From NCBI GenBank assembly GCA_040221055.1, contig JAVJVN010000015.1:87511-151510 (forward strand): a stretch of 64,000 nt of DNA, in the 5' to 3' direction. Every line of letters begins with the position of its first letter. Within the stretch, counting starts at the first letter, position 1. This document shows, piece after piece, positions 34,981 through 43,041 of this stretch. This DNA is from Rhodothermales bacterium. Lineage in GTDB: Bacteria; Bacteroidota; Rhodothermia; Rhodothermales; UBA10348. The notes under the pieces were generated by a model that made no database searches, was not told the origin of the DNA, and saw nothing but the letters and a program-made list of their open reading frames with translations. Both the position numbers and the translations under genes were made by a program.

Positions 34981-35364
34981 CTACACCCAAGTATTGAGCC
35001 ACTTAACGATCTGGGTAAAGTCCCATCGAATCACATTTTGACTGGGCAACCCGCTAGGAATAACGTGCGTTTTCTCCCGGTTAATTTGGATTCCAAATAT
35101 GTAATGGTCTTGCCGAGCGGTTTCGGCAATTTCCCACAGAACTGCCTCGGACTGATAGGTTGTCGGTCCAATGAGTACTATCGTTCCCTTTGTTAGGCCG
35201 ATTCGCCTTTTACACTCGGTCTTCCATTTTGAATCAAACGGGTCTTGGACAGAGTAATCATAGAACTCAATGTCATTCCGCTTGTCCTTGGCATGCTGAG
35301 CCAAAAAATCCCGCGCCCATTTGTCTTCCATTTGAAAGCTGATGAATGCCTTTGGCTTGCTCAT
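34981..35364 (-). CDS. TIR-like domain protein (DUF1863/ThsB-like)
   Basis: A 127-residue single-domain protein. It opens with KAFISFQMEDKWARDFLAQH (TIR box 1-like strand and helix), followed by DPFDSKWKTECKRRIGLTKGTIVLIGPTTYQSEAVLWEI with the conserved Glu78 where TIR NADases keep their catalytic glutamate, then IFGIQINREKTHVIPSGLPSQNVI. This order (FxSF, LIGxxT, WEI, GIxI) is that of MTH538/DUF1863 TIR-like domains, including ThsB, the phage sensor of Thoeris systems that makes cyclic ADP-ribose isomers. No ThsA is present. The effector candidate is the downstream membrane protein. Confidence 0.75.
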   Translation of the reverse strand: MSKPKAFISFQMEDKWARDFLAQHAKDKRNDIEFYDYSVQDPFDSKWKTECKRRIGLTKGTIVLIGPTTYQSEAVLWEIAETARQDHYIFGIQINREKTHVIPSGLPSQNVIRWDFTQIVKWLNTWV

Positions 35365-35452
35365 AATCTATTCATGTTAAGCTATGTGGTGACGGACCAT
35401 CATACAGCGTGGATCTACAAGCTTCAATAGGTAATACCACCCAAACAGAGCG

Positions 35453-35560
35453 TCATAACGGCTGGCGGATTTGCGGCGAGCAAACGCTCCCCTGCCAGAA
35501 AGTAACCGATTCAGACCGCCTCAGCCAGTCGTGCGAGTCCGCAACATGCGCTTGTTATCC
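35453..35560 (-). repeat. attC-like site
   Basis: A 108-base imperfect palindrome. On the minus strand it starts GGATAACAAGCGCATG-TTGCGG and ends CCGCAAATCCGCCAGCC-GTTATGA. The outer boxes share the invariant AAC/GTT triplets (ATAAC pairs with GTTAT), then a 9-11 base unpaired spacer, then the perfectly complementary L-type boxes TTGCGG/CCGCAA, with a variable centre. That is the R-L-centre-L-R layout of integron attC sites. It sits 14 bases after the stop of the secreted T9SS protein gene. Confidence 0.55.
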
Positions 35561-35574
35561 GGAATTCCAATGCG

Positions 35575-36876
35575 TCACTTCAAAATAACGACGGTTTCTG
35601 ATTGTGAGGTGCCGTCTGCATCAATTCTGACAAGGTAGACCCCGGGTACAAGTTGCCGATGGATATCAATGGTTTCTCGATAAGTGGTTCGACCATGGTC
35701 CGTGGCGTATACCTTTCGACCAGCCATATCAAAGACAGATATTGTTACACCAGAACGCGCATCATGAAGCCTCAGGCGTATGGTCCCATGTGCAGGATTG
35801 GGATATACGTCAAATACCTTTCCATGTATATCTGCTTTTGGTTCAACCGAGGTTGGTGAAGAAAGCACCCAGTGGAACAACCAGTCTTCAAATTGTCTTC
35901 CCGTTGTTACAAACTCACTGCTCGAGATAATGGATACGTGCGTAGCCACCCACTCACCAGCATCGACGGTGGTGACTGACAGCGTTTCCAGCTCTATTCG
36001 CTTCAATCCATCTGGCCCAGCAGCCACCAACATCCCCAAACCGGATGAGTACGCGGCGTCATAGATGACAAACGGCAGCCGATCTTCGAAGAGAGGTGCA
36101 AACTGTGATTCCATTGCCTGTCGCTTCAAAATACCTGATGAGTGGACCAAATAAGTCGCTCCCGCTTCGTCCCGAAATGCCTCCTGCAGGCGAGCAAACA
36201 AATCTGGCATGACAGACTCCCAAGTCCAACCACCATCTCGGGATTCCACAACTTCGGACGACTCCCTTTGGTAATCGAACGTATGTGCGACATACGTCTG
36301 TGGCGCTACCTTAAATATGCCACCCGATTCCAGCATACCAGGTCCTGGTCGACTATGAACGGACCTGGTATGCCAATTAGCACCTCCGTCAACGGATACT
36401 TCAATCGACTGATCACCGAGCAATATCAAAGTGTCCGCACCGGCTGGTGTATAGTCGAACACCCGTCCTACGTTCGGCAAGGAGAAATCAGGTTTGCTCC
36501 ACCCCAGTTGATCCGGCCGTAGGGAAATGATTCCTTGTCGGACCCCACTCACATAGGCAACAGAGTCCGTAGAAACATTCAGGGCCATCGAGCTGAAACT
36601 GTCCAGACGCTCGAGAGACCAGGAACTGAAATTGCGAGAATGATAGACGTTGCCCTGAACGTCCAGCACGACAGTCCATCCGTCTGGCGATGTCTCAACC
36701 TGGAGGATAGGACTGGAAGCAGCGAGCACCACTTGGCGTTCGAATGCTTGACCCGATGTGAATCCTGCCGTGACTATGCAAAACGCGAATATTCCGAGAG
36801 TGTACTTCAAATAGTGACAATTCTTGTTAAAAGGCTTGCCATAGGTTATAACAACGCACTCAGAGAGAACAGGCAC
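35575..36876 (-). CDS. secreted protein with type IX secretion sorting domain
   Basis: A protein of up to 433 residues. A signal peptide (LKYTLGIFAFCIVTAGFTSGQA) begins about residue 23; a TTG at 36810 would place it at the N-terminus, so the true start may be there. The body (about 45-345) reads as a beta-propeller of BNR/sialidase-like or photosystem-stability-factor type (DGWTVVLDVQGNVYHSRNF, SVDGGANWHTRSVH, ESRDGGWTWESVMPD; Asp-box-like DGGxxW). The C-terminal 75 residues (VYPNPAHGTIRLRL ... GVYLVRIDADGTSQSETV) are a T9SS type A sorting domain. It is carried as cargo in the element and is AT-richer than the host genes. Confidence 0.8.
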   Translation of the reverse strand: MPVLSECVVITYGKPFNKNCHYLKYTLGIFAFCIVTAGFTSGQAFERQVVLAASSPILQVETSPDGWTVVLDVQGNVYHSRNFSSWSLERLDSFSSMALNVSTDSVAYVSGVRQGIISLRPDQLGWSKPDFSLPNVGRVFDYTPAGADTLILLGDQSIEVSVDGGANWHTRSVHSRPGPGMLESGGIFKVAPQTYVAHTFDYQRESSEVVESRDGGWTWESVMPDLFARLQEAFRDEAGATYLVHSSGILKRQAMESQFAPLFEDRLPFVIYDAAYSSGLGMLVAAGPDGLKRIELETLSVTTVDAGEWVATHVSIISSSEFVTTGRQFEDWLFHWVLSSPTSVEPKADIHGKVFDVYPNPAHGTIRLRLHDARSGVTISVFDMAGRKVYATDHGRTTYRETIDIHRQLVPGVYLVRIDADGTSQSETVVILK

Positions 36877-37134
36877 AAATTCCGGATAACATGTGTTCTA
36901 CGGCCAACCAGTATGCAATTCCGGGCCTGTTTAGTGGATTGACCTGCCCATATTGTACGGAATTAAGCCGGAGAGTACCTACTCGCACCGTCTTGCGAAA
37001 TTTGTCTCCAGATATCGCAATTCCGTATATCACTCCTTTGGATCATCAGATTGGGACATGCGCTCGGCAATCCTGCCCTCAGTAGAACCATATCGTCTAA
37101 ACCCCCTGCCACTCGAACGGGTGGCGATTGTGGC
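36877..37134. other. noncoding gap before the recombinase gene
   Basis: 258 bases between the start of the T9SS gene and the stop of the recombinase gene. No attC-like sequence, repeat or convincing gene is visible. It presumably holds the promoter of the minus-strand T9SS gene. Confidence 0.4.
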
Positions 37135-38352
37135 TTACCCGAAAATCCGATCCATCTCCTTGTCCAATCCGCTCTCGTCGAACGATGCCAAGTATCGCTC
37201 TGTGATTTTGAGGTCCGAATGCCCCATCGCTTTTGAGATGTCATACAGCGACGAGTTGGACCGCCTCATGTAGTCAGCGAATGAGTGTCGAGCCGTGTGG
37301 AATGTCAGGCGAATGTCGATTCCTGCGAGACGGGCAATCTTCTTGAGATTGCGATTCACCATGGCATTTTGAGAGGAGATCGGTCTCATCAGATTGCTCT
37401 TGCCTTCATCCAGTTCGTCAGCGATCAGGGGAAACACCCTTCGGGCTGGATCAGGGTGTTCAGGTCGATAGTGCCTCAGTATCTCCTTTGCTTGAGGAAC
37501 CAGCCGTATCTGCTTTCTTCTGCCGGACTTCTGCATGGTGTATACCACGTGGTCTCCTCTCTCACAGGTCCACGTCAACTTGCACAGATCCGTAAACCGC
37601 ATTCCAGCAGTGTAAAAACTGAATAGAAAGCAATTCTTGGCGTGCCAAACCCTGCTGCCTTTCTCGAGCTGAAGCTGTTCGATTCTACTGATCTCCTCCA
37701 TACTCAGTCGTTCCGACGTAGACCGGGGTTCTCTGATGGAGTACCATAGAAATGCATCGTCTTCCGGCTTGATCTCGTTGTTCCGCACGGCTCTCTTGAC
37801 AATCGCTCGAATGGCCTTCATGTCGGACGCGACGGTCGACTGACTGTTCTTGCAGTGCTGGTAGAGGAACCCCTCGTAGGCACGCAGAAATGCTGGCGTA
37901 ATGCGTGTCAATGGAAGGTCTGAAGCGCCGTGATACTCTCTCAGCTTGTTGAACACGGATCGGTATCGTCTGGCTGGATGCGGACTGTCCGTGGAATGGA
38001 ACTCCGCTATGCGAGAGTCTGCGAGTTTAAAGATGTCATCGCTTGATGTGCGTTTCCCGCGTACCAGTCGCTCCGTGATGTCCTTGGCCTCAAAGAGCCC
38101 CTCTTTCGTCTGCAATTCCAGGGCAATCCCCTCAGCTTCTGAAATCAGTTTTGAGACGGACGCATTGAGTATAGCTGCGTTGGGATGGCTTCGGCGTACC
38201 TCTGCCTTATTCGAGTTCCATTCCGACTTCTTAACTCGCAAGCCTGTCGAACGATAGGAAGTTTCTCCTCCCTCAGCAACCCTGATCCTTATTGAGGACG
38301 TACCGTCCGGATTTACTTGATAGGTCCAAAGGACGGCTGTAATGGTTGCCAT
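37135..38352 (-). CDS. tyrosine recombinase of the element (Bacteroidota-type integrase)
   Basis: A 405-residue integrase with an arm-binding domain (about 1-95, including TSYRSTGLRVKKSEW), a SAM-like core-binding domain (about 105-195) and a catalytic domain. The catalytic residues are visible: Arg252 (TAGMRFTDLCKL), Lys275 (MQKSGRRKQIRL), His352-x-x-Arg355 (FHTARHSFADYM), His378 (AMGHSDLKI) and Tyr387 (TERYL). It is a phage/ICE-type integrase of the kind common in Bacteroidota, not an IntI: the integron-specific insertion is absent. Its ATG abuts the right copy of the 25-bp repeat, consistent with autoregulation. Confidence 0.93.
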   Translation of the reverse strand: MATITAVLWTYQVNPDGTSSIRIRVAEGGETSYRSTGLRVKKSEWNSNKAEVRRSHPNAAILNASVSKLISEAEGIALELQTKEGLFEAKDITERLVRGKRTSSDDIFKLADSRIAEFHSTDSPHPARRYRSVFNKLREYHGASDLPLTRITPAFLRAYEGFLYQHCKNSQSTVASDMKAIRAIVKRAVRNNEIKPEDDAFLWYSIREPRSTSERLSMEEISRIEQLQLEKGSRVWHAKNCFLFSFYTAGMRFTDLCKLTWTCERGDHVVYTMQKSGRRKQIRLVPQAKEILRHYRPEHPDPARRVFPLIADELDEGKSNLMRPISSQNAMVNRNLKKIARLAGIDIRLTFHTARHSFADYMRRSNSSLYDISKAMGHSDLKITERYLASFDESGLDKEMDRIFG

Positions 38353-38376
38353 GGTAAAGCATATGGTAAAGCTTTC
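38352..38376. repeat. 25-bp direct repeat, right copy (putative integrase arm site)
   Basis: Identical over 25 bases to 30179-30203, with the same internal GGTAAAG tandem. It lies directly upstream of the recombinase start codon (sharing one base) and 112 bp inside the right attachment core. Confidence 0.6.
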
Positions 38377-38488
38377 TCTTGCTTCTACTCAAATCCACTC
38401 ACGTCACATTGTTCCATAACGTCGTCTAAAGTCTCTATATTGCGTCTTCCTGCGTCCTTTTGCTTCTGGACGTTGCATTGTTGGACTT

Positions 38489-38501
38489 CCCCCCGAGGTA
38501 C
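38489..38501 (+). other. right attachment site
   Basis: CCCCCCGAGGTAC, an exact copy of the tRNA-Leu 3' end at 30109-30121, without the rest of a tRNA around it. Backbone sequence resumes after it and the antiporter gene starts 54 bases further on. Confidence 0.75.
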
Positions 38502-38555
38502 AAGACAGACACTCTGCAGTACATTGAGGTACCCACAACCTCTCTTCATGTACGT

Positions 38556-40589
38556 ATGCCTGTCTTCGCCGCCGGAACGGTTCCACCCTTCTTCGTCGAC
38601 GTCGCGCTGCTCATCCTGGCCAGCGCCGCCATCGCCTACCTCTGCTACCGGCTCGGCATCATCCCGATCGTCGGCTTCCTGATTACAGGCGTCATCATCG
38701 GGCCGAAGGCACTGGGCATTGTATCGGACCCCGAAATCGTGAACGCAGCGGCCGAAGTGGGCGTGCTGCTCCTCCTGTTCACCATCGGGATTGAATTCAG
38801 CCTGGAAAAACTGGCGCGCATCCAGCGGCTCATTTTCGGCGCCGGCGGGCTGCAGGTGGGATTGGCCACCGTCCTCACCATGGGGATCCTGCTGGCCTTC
38901 GGGGTATCGTGGCAGGCCAGTCTGTTCACGGGCTTCCTCGTCGCGCTGTCCTCCACCGCCATCGTACTGAAACTGCTGGGAGACAGCGGTGAAATCGACG
39001 AGCCCCACGGTCAGGTCGGCCTCGGACTGCTCATTTTCCAGGACCTGGCCATCATCCTCATGGTCCTGCTGGTGCCGCTCCTGTCGGGCGACGGCGGCTC
39101 GCCGCTCGCCATCACGTGGGCCCTCGGAAAAGCGGTCCTGATCATTGTGGCCGTACTGCTGGTGGCGCGGCGCATCATGCCGATCTTCCTGGAGAAAGTG
39201 GCCCGGACGTGTTCGGCGGAGCTGTTCCTGCTGACGGTCATCGGTATTTGCTTCGGTACCGCGTACCTGACCAGCCTGGCCGGCGTGAGTCTGTCCCTGG
39301 GCGCCTTCCTGGCGGGTATCGTGGTGAGTGAAAGCCGGTTCAGCGAGCACGCCATGGGCGAAATCATGCCGCTTCAGATCCTGTTCAGTGCCACGTTCTT
39401 CGTATCGGTCGGCATGTTGCTGGATCTCGGATTCCTGATGGGCAACCTGCCCCTCGTGCTGGGTGTGGTGGTGCTGGTCATCGTGCTGAAGGTCGTGACC
39501 ACCGGCGTGGCCGTGCGTGCCCTCGGATATCCCCTGCCCATCGCGGCCGGATCGGCCTTCATGCTGGCCCAGATCGGGGAGTTCTCCTTCGTACTCGAGC
39601 GCACCGGACGGGAAGCCGGGCTCTATCCCGCCGGCATGGCCGAAGCCGGAAGCCAGACCTTCATTGCGGCCACGGTACTGGTGATGATCCTGACGCCGAC
39701 GCTCAACTCGTTCGGCAACCGTCTTCGCGAGCGCCTCACGCCCTACGATGCGCCCGCGCCGGACACCGACGACCCGGACATGGTCCACGGCCATCTGCCG
39801 GAGTTGTCCGGGCATGTCATCGTGGCCGGATTCGGCGACGGGGCGCGCGTGCTGTGCCGCATTCTGCACGGACAGGGCATCCCGCATGTCGTGCTCACGC
39901 TCAGCCCCCACGGCGCAACCGAGGCGGAAGACATCGGCATTCCCGTGCTGCGGGGAGATTATTCCCGGCAGCGGACCCTGGAACTGGCCCACGTATCGAA
40001 GGCAGCCATCCTGGTCATCCCGGACGACCTGCCCGGCATGGCCCATCGGGTGGCGCAGGTGGCGCGCACGTTGAACCCGGACATGCAGATCATCGCGCGT
40101 ACCCGGTCCCGTTCGGATGTCGAAGGACTCCGCCATGCCGGGGCCGACCTGGTCGCGGCCGATGAACTGGAGAGTATCCTGGAACTGACGGAGCGCATCC
40201 TGGAGAGCCGCGAGCGCCCGGCCGACGCCATCCACGAACTGCTGCAGGCCATCCGCACGGGGTCGCCCAACGCACATGCCGCATCAACCGTATCCCCGGA
40301 ATCCATGACGGTCGAACTCGTGCTGAAAGGGGACGGCTGCGCGCACACCGGGGACCTCCACCCCGTCCAGGTCGTCGAACCGACCGTCTGCCAGGCCTGT
40401 CGGGAGCAGGGTGACTCGTGGGTCCACCTCCGCGTCTGCATGACGTGTGGACACGTGGGCTGCTGCGATTCCTCCAAGAACAAGCACGCCACGCGCCACT
40501 TCCAGGAGACCGGGCACGCCGTCATGCGTTCAATCGAGCCCGGTGAGACGTGGGGCTGGTGTTACGTGGACGAGAAGTGGTTGAAATAG
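38556..40589 (+). CDS. CPA2-type cation:proton antiporter with TrkA-N domain and C-terminal UBP zinc finger
   Basis: A 677-residue fusion. About 12 membrane helices in residues 8-400 carry the KefB/CPA2 features VGVLLLLFTIGIEFSLEKL and VALSSTAIVLKLL...GLLIFQDLAIILMV. A RCK/TrkA-N domain follows (GHVIVAGFGDGARVLCRILHG; about 410-545). The C-terminus (about 590-677) is a UBP-type zinc finger: CAHTGDLHPVQVVEPTVCQAC, VHLRVCMTCGHVGCCDSS, HFQETGHAVMRS and WGWCYVDEKW. The ATG at 38556 is chosen because upstream sequence belongs to the attachment site. The family exchanges K+ or Na+ for H+, with RCK gating by nucleotides. The zinc finger's bacterial ligand is unknown. Confidence 0.9.
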   Translation: MPVFAAGTVPPFFVDVALLILASAAIAYLCYRLGIIPIVGFLITGVIIGPKALGIVSDPEIVNAAAEVGVLLLLFTIGIEFSLEKLARIQRLIFGAGGLQVGLATVLTMGILLAFGVSWQASLFTGFLVALSSTAIVLKLLGDSGEIDEPHGQVGLGLLIFQDLAIILMVLLVPLLSGDGGSPLAITWALGKAVLIIVAVLLVARRIMPIFLEKVARTCSAELFLLTVIGICFGTAYLTSLAGVSLSLGAFLAGIVVSESRFSEHAMGEIMPLQILFSATFFVSVGMLLDLGFLMGNLPLVLGVVVLVIVLKVVTTGVAVRALGYPLPIAAGSAFMLAQIGEFSFVLERTGREAGLYPAGMAEAGSQTFIAATVLVMILTPTLNSFGNRLRERLTPYDAPAPDTDDPDMVHGHLPELSGHVIVAGFGDGARVLCRILHGQGIPHVVLTLSPHGATEAEDIGIPVLRGDYSRQRTLELAHVSKAAILVIPDDLPGMAHRVAQVARTLNPDMQIIARTRSRSDVEGLRHAGADLVAADELESILELTERILESRERPADAIHELLQAIRTGSPNAHAASTVSPESMTVELVLKGDGCAHTGDLHPVQVVEPTVCQACREQGDSWVHLRVCMTCGHVGCCDSSKNKHATRHFQETGHAVMRSIEPGETWGWCYVDEKWLK

Positions 40590-40590
40590 C

Positions 40591-41058
40591 ATGCGTGAAT
40601 TTGAATACGACGGGACAGGACCCGATATCCCCGTCGGATGGCGCGAATGGGTGGCCCTGCCCGACATCGGGCTGAAGGGGCTCAAGGCGAAGGTCGATAC
40701 CGGCGCACGGTCATCGTCCCTGCACGCCGAGGATATTGAAACCTTCGAAGAAGAAGGGCGTGAGCGCGTTCGCTTCAAGGCGCACGACGGCCATGTCTGC
40801 GTGGCGGATATCCACGACAAGCGGACGGTTACGAGTTCCACGGGGCATAGCCAGGATCGCTATTTCATCCGGACCCGGATGGTCATCGGATCGGTGACCT
40901 GGCTGATTGACCTCTCCCTGTCCAACCGCAAACGCATGAAATTCGGCATGCTGTTGGGAAGGGAAGCCATGCAGGGCCGGATGACCGTCCACCCGGCCAA
41001 ATCCTTCCTGCAGGGTCGCCCTCACATCCCCCCATCTGAACCAAGCAACCCTCCGTGA
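40591..41058 (+). CDS. RimB-like ATP-dependent zinc protease domain protein (retropepsin-like)
   Basis: A 155-residue protein with [23 protein letters not shown] (Asp36-Thr-Gly), the aspartic-protease-like motif of the RimB/COG4067 family, and a second conserved block [26 protein letters not shown]. In Escherichia coli and others RimB is encoded next to RimK and trims poly-glutamate added to ribosomal protein S6. The adjacent rimK gene, overlapping by 4 bases (GTGA), supports the same partnership here. It starts one base after the antiporter stop. Confidence 0.85.
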   Translation: MREFEYDGTGPDIPVGWREWVALPDIGLKGLKAKVDTGARSSSLHAEDIETFEEEGRERVRFKAHDGHVCVADIHDKRTVTSSTGHSQDRYFIRTRMVIGSVTWLIDLSLSNRKRMKFGMLLGREAMQGRMTVHPAKSFLQGRPHIPPSEPSNPP

Positions 41059-41960
41059 ACATTGCCATCCTTTCCCGTGACTCCGAGCTGTACTCCACGC
41101 GTCGACTGGTCGAGGCAGCGGAGGCCAGGGGCCACGACGTGCGAGTCATTGACCACCTGCTCTGCTACATGAGCCTGGCGGCCAACAAGCCCGCCATCCA
41201 CTATCAGGGAGAGGATCTCACCGGGTTCGATGCCATCATTCCCCGGATTGGTGCGTCCGTCACATTCTACGGCACGGCCGTCGTCCGGCAGTTCGAGATG
41301 ATGGGGGTGTACAGCATAAACGAATCGGTGGCCATCAGCCGGTCGCGGGACAAGCTCCGCTGCCTGCAGCTGTTGTCGCGCAAGGACATCGGCATCCCGG
41401 TCACGGGATTCGCCCACTCCACGAAGTCTACCGACGATCTCATCAAGATGGTGGGCGGCGCACCCCTCATCGTGAAATTGCTCGAGAGCACCCAGGGCAA
41501 AGGGGTCATCCTGGCCGAAACCAAGAAGGCGGCCGAAAGCACCATCGAGGCGTTCCGGACGCTCAAGACCAAATTCCTCGTCCAGCACTTCGTGAAGGAA
41601 GCCAACGGCGCCGACATCCGGTGTTTCGTCATCGGGGACCGCGTCGTCGCGTCCATGATCCGTCAGGGCGGTACCGGAGAATTCCGATCCAACCTGCACC
41701 GCGGTGGCACCGCCAGCAAGGTCAAGATTACCCCGCTCGAGCGCGATACGGCCGTCCGTTCGGCCAAAATCATGGGCCTGAACGTGGCCGGTGTGGACCT
41801 CCTGCGCTCCGACGAGGGACCCAAGGTGCTCGAAGTCAATTCGTCACCCGGGCTCGAAGGCATTGAAGGCGCCACCGGAATAAACGTGGCCGACAAGGTC
41901 ATTGCGTTCGTCGAGAAGCACGCGAAGGAAGGCAAGACCAAGACCCGCGGACGGGGTTGA
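41055..41960 (+). CDS. rimK: RimK family alpha-L-glutamate ligase
   Basis: A 301-residue ATP-grasp ligase with [20 protein letters not shown] at the N-terminus, the ATP-binding [20 protein letters not shown] loop, the [23 protein letters not shown] strand and the metal-binding [19 protein letters not shown] end motif. RimK adds glutamates to the C-terminus of ribosomal protein S6 in some bacteria, and homologues modify other acceptors such as coenzyme F420. Placement with a RimB-like protease favours the S6-type role. The GTG start overlaps the upstream stop. Confidence 0.92.
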   Translation: MNIAILSRDSELYSTRRLVEAAEARGHDVRVIDHLLCYMSLAANKPAIHYQGEDLTGFDAIIPRIGASVTFYGTAVVRQFEMMGVYSINESVAISRSRDKLRCLQLLSRKDIGIPVTGFAHSTKSTDDLIKMVGGAPLIVKLLESTQGKGVILAETKKAAESTIEAFRTLKTKFLVQHFVKEANGADIRCFVIGDRVVASMIRQGGTGEFRSNLHRGGTASKVKITPLERDTAVRSAKIMGLNVAGVDLLRSDEGPKVLEVNSSPGLEGIEGATGINVADKVIAFVEKHAKEGKTKTRGRG

Positions 41961-41964
41961 GGGG

Positions 41965-42861
41965 TCAAGCCGTGCTCTTGCACCAGACGTTCATCGACTC
42001 CCATCCGTCGGGCATGCGGCAGTTGTTGACCTGACGACCCGTGTACTCGTATCCCAGTTTGGCCAGCACCATGTTCATGCCCACTTCCTGGGCGCGCGCC
42101 GTGGAATAAAGGTCCGTAATGCCGTAGCGTGATTTCACGTCTTCCTCCAGCTCCCGGATGAGGTATCCCATGAGGCCCTTGCCCTGGTACGGTTCGTACG
42201 TGGCACACTCGGTGACCTCGCCGGTCCGGTTGCCCAGATCGATTTCAATGGTGGCACATGCCACGATGCCGCCGTCCTCGTCCATGGCCACCCGGTACAC
42301 GGTCCGCTGTGACAGGATCATCCGGCGGATTTCCTCGGGAGAGATGTCCTTGGGATATGCGTCGAACGTGTGGTTCAGCAGATTCGACAGCCGCTCGGCG
42401 TCGACTTCCGATGCCAGGCGGGTCCGCAGACCGTCGGCCAGCGAGGGCGTGTCTTCGTCCTTGTCCTGGGCCAGGGCAACGATGTCGTCGAATTCCTTGG
42501 ATTTCTCCTCAAGGGCGCGTTCTTCATCGGAGTAGCGCACCCAGAGATAGGCGTCGTCGCCGCCGCGGAAATATCCACGGATGAAGCCTTCGGAATGGAA
42601 TCCGAGCTTCTCCCAGCTTTTGTCGTCGGACGTGGAATAGACGACGAGTTTGGAAAACGGCGTATCGCCTTCGAACGATTCAATCAGCGCTTCGCCGTTC
42701 TCGGAATCCATGGCCGCCGCATCCACGGAGAACATCTTGAGCCGGTCATTCTGGAAATCGAGCGTCGACACCGAGTCGCTGAGTTCTCCCGGAAATCGGA
42801 CGTGGCGGGAAGTGCCTTCGCGGGGTGGGCTGACGTCGAGGAGGGCTTTGGTATGTACCAT
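41965..42861 (-). CDS. ablB: putative beta-lysine N-acetyltransferase
   Basis: A 298-residue protein with an N-terminal ligand domain (VSTLDFQNDRLKMFSV, SKLVVYSTSDDKSWEKLGF and EGFIRGYFRGGDDAYLWVRY) and a C-terminal GNAT domain (about 145-290) with the acetyl-CoA loop EPYQGKGLMGYLI and the end MPDGWESMNVWCKS. This two-part layout and the ESMNVW end are typical of AblB. AblB acetylates beta-lysine made from lysine by AblA to give N-epsilon-acetyl-beta-lysine, a compatible solute for salt stress. ablA, normally adjacent, is not in the window, so the second gene must be elsewhere or the substrate differs. Confidence 0.85.
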   Translation of the reverse strand: MVHTKALLDVSPPREGTSRHVRFPGELSDSVSTLDFQNDRLKMFSVDAAAMDSENGEALIESFEGDTPFSKLVVYSTSDDKSWEKLGFHSEGFIRGYFRGGDDAYLWVRYSDEERALEEKSKEFDDIVALAQDKDEDTPSLADGLRTRLASEVDAERLSNLLNHTFDAYPKDISPEEIRRMILSQRTVYRVAMDEDGGIVACATIEIDLGNRTGEVTECATYEPYQGKGLMGYLIRELEEDVKSRYGITDLYSTARAQEVGMNMVLAKLGYEYTGRQVNNCRMPDGWESMNVWCKSTA

Positions 42862-42916
42862 GGTCCCGGATCGGTTCTGGTTCTCTGAAGAATAGGCTAT
42901 CCCCCAATATCGGGGT

Positions 42917-42956
42917 GCAATAACGGACTATCAAACAGATCGCCTTGCAATAACGG
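42917..42956. promoter_or_regulatory. direct repeats upstream of ablB and the DNRLRE gene
   Basis: GCAATAACGG occurs at 42917-42926 and again at 42947-42956, exactly 30 bp apart (about three helical turns), in the 180-bp gap between divergent ablB and the surface-protein gene. A (T/G) before and a TAT after are also shared. It is a plausible binding array for a regulator of either gene. Confidence 0.4.
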
Positions 42957-43041
42957 GTATTAAAGGGGATTTCATGCAGAACGGGTCGTCGGACGTTGCC
43001 GGACACCTTAACTCCGGTCCGATCGGGTCGAAACCCTCCGC

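Larger units (their letters stand above)
30109..38501. mobile_element. integrative element in tRNA-Leu with cassette-like cargo
   Basis: The element is bounded by a 13-bp direct repeat of the tRNA 3' end (30109-30121 and 38489-38501) and has a tyrosine recombinase as its last gene. Coding sequence inside is clearly AT-richer than on either side. The left part (30190-32633) carries an unknown gene, an HTH/excisionase-like gene, a replication-like gene and a small gene, all plus strand. The right part (33025-36876) is all minus strand and is divided by attC-like repeats into cassette-like units. No conjugation, capsid or terminase genes are seen, so it is either a satellite-type element that relies on a helper or a genomic island. 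Confidence 0.8.

Noticed and set aside
37135..38352. Integron integrase (IntI) as an explanation of the attC-like sites
   Set aside because: The catalytic domain lacks the IntI-specific insertion and the protein has the arm-binding domain of ICE/phage-type integrases; it should act on the tRNA attachment site, not on attC.
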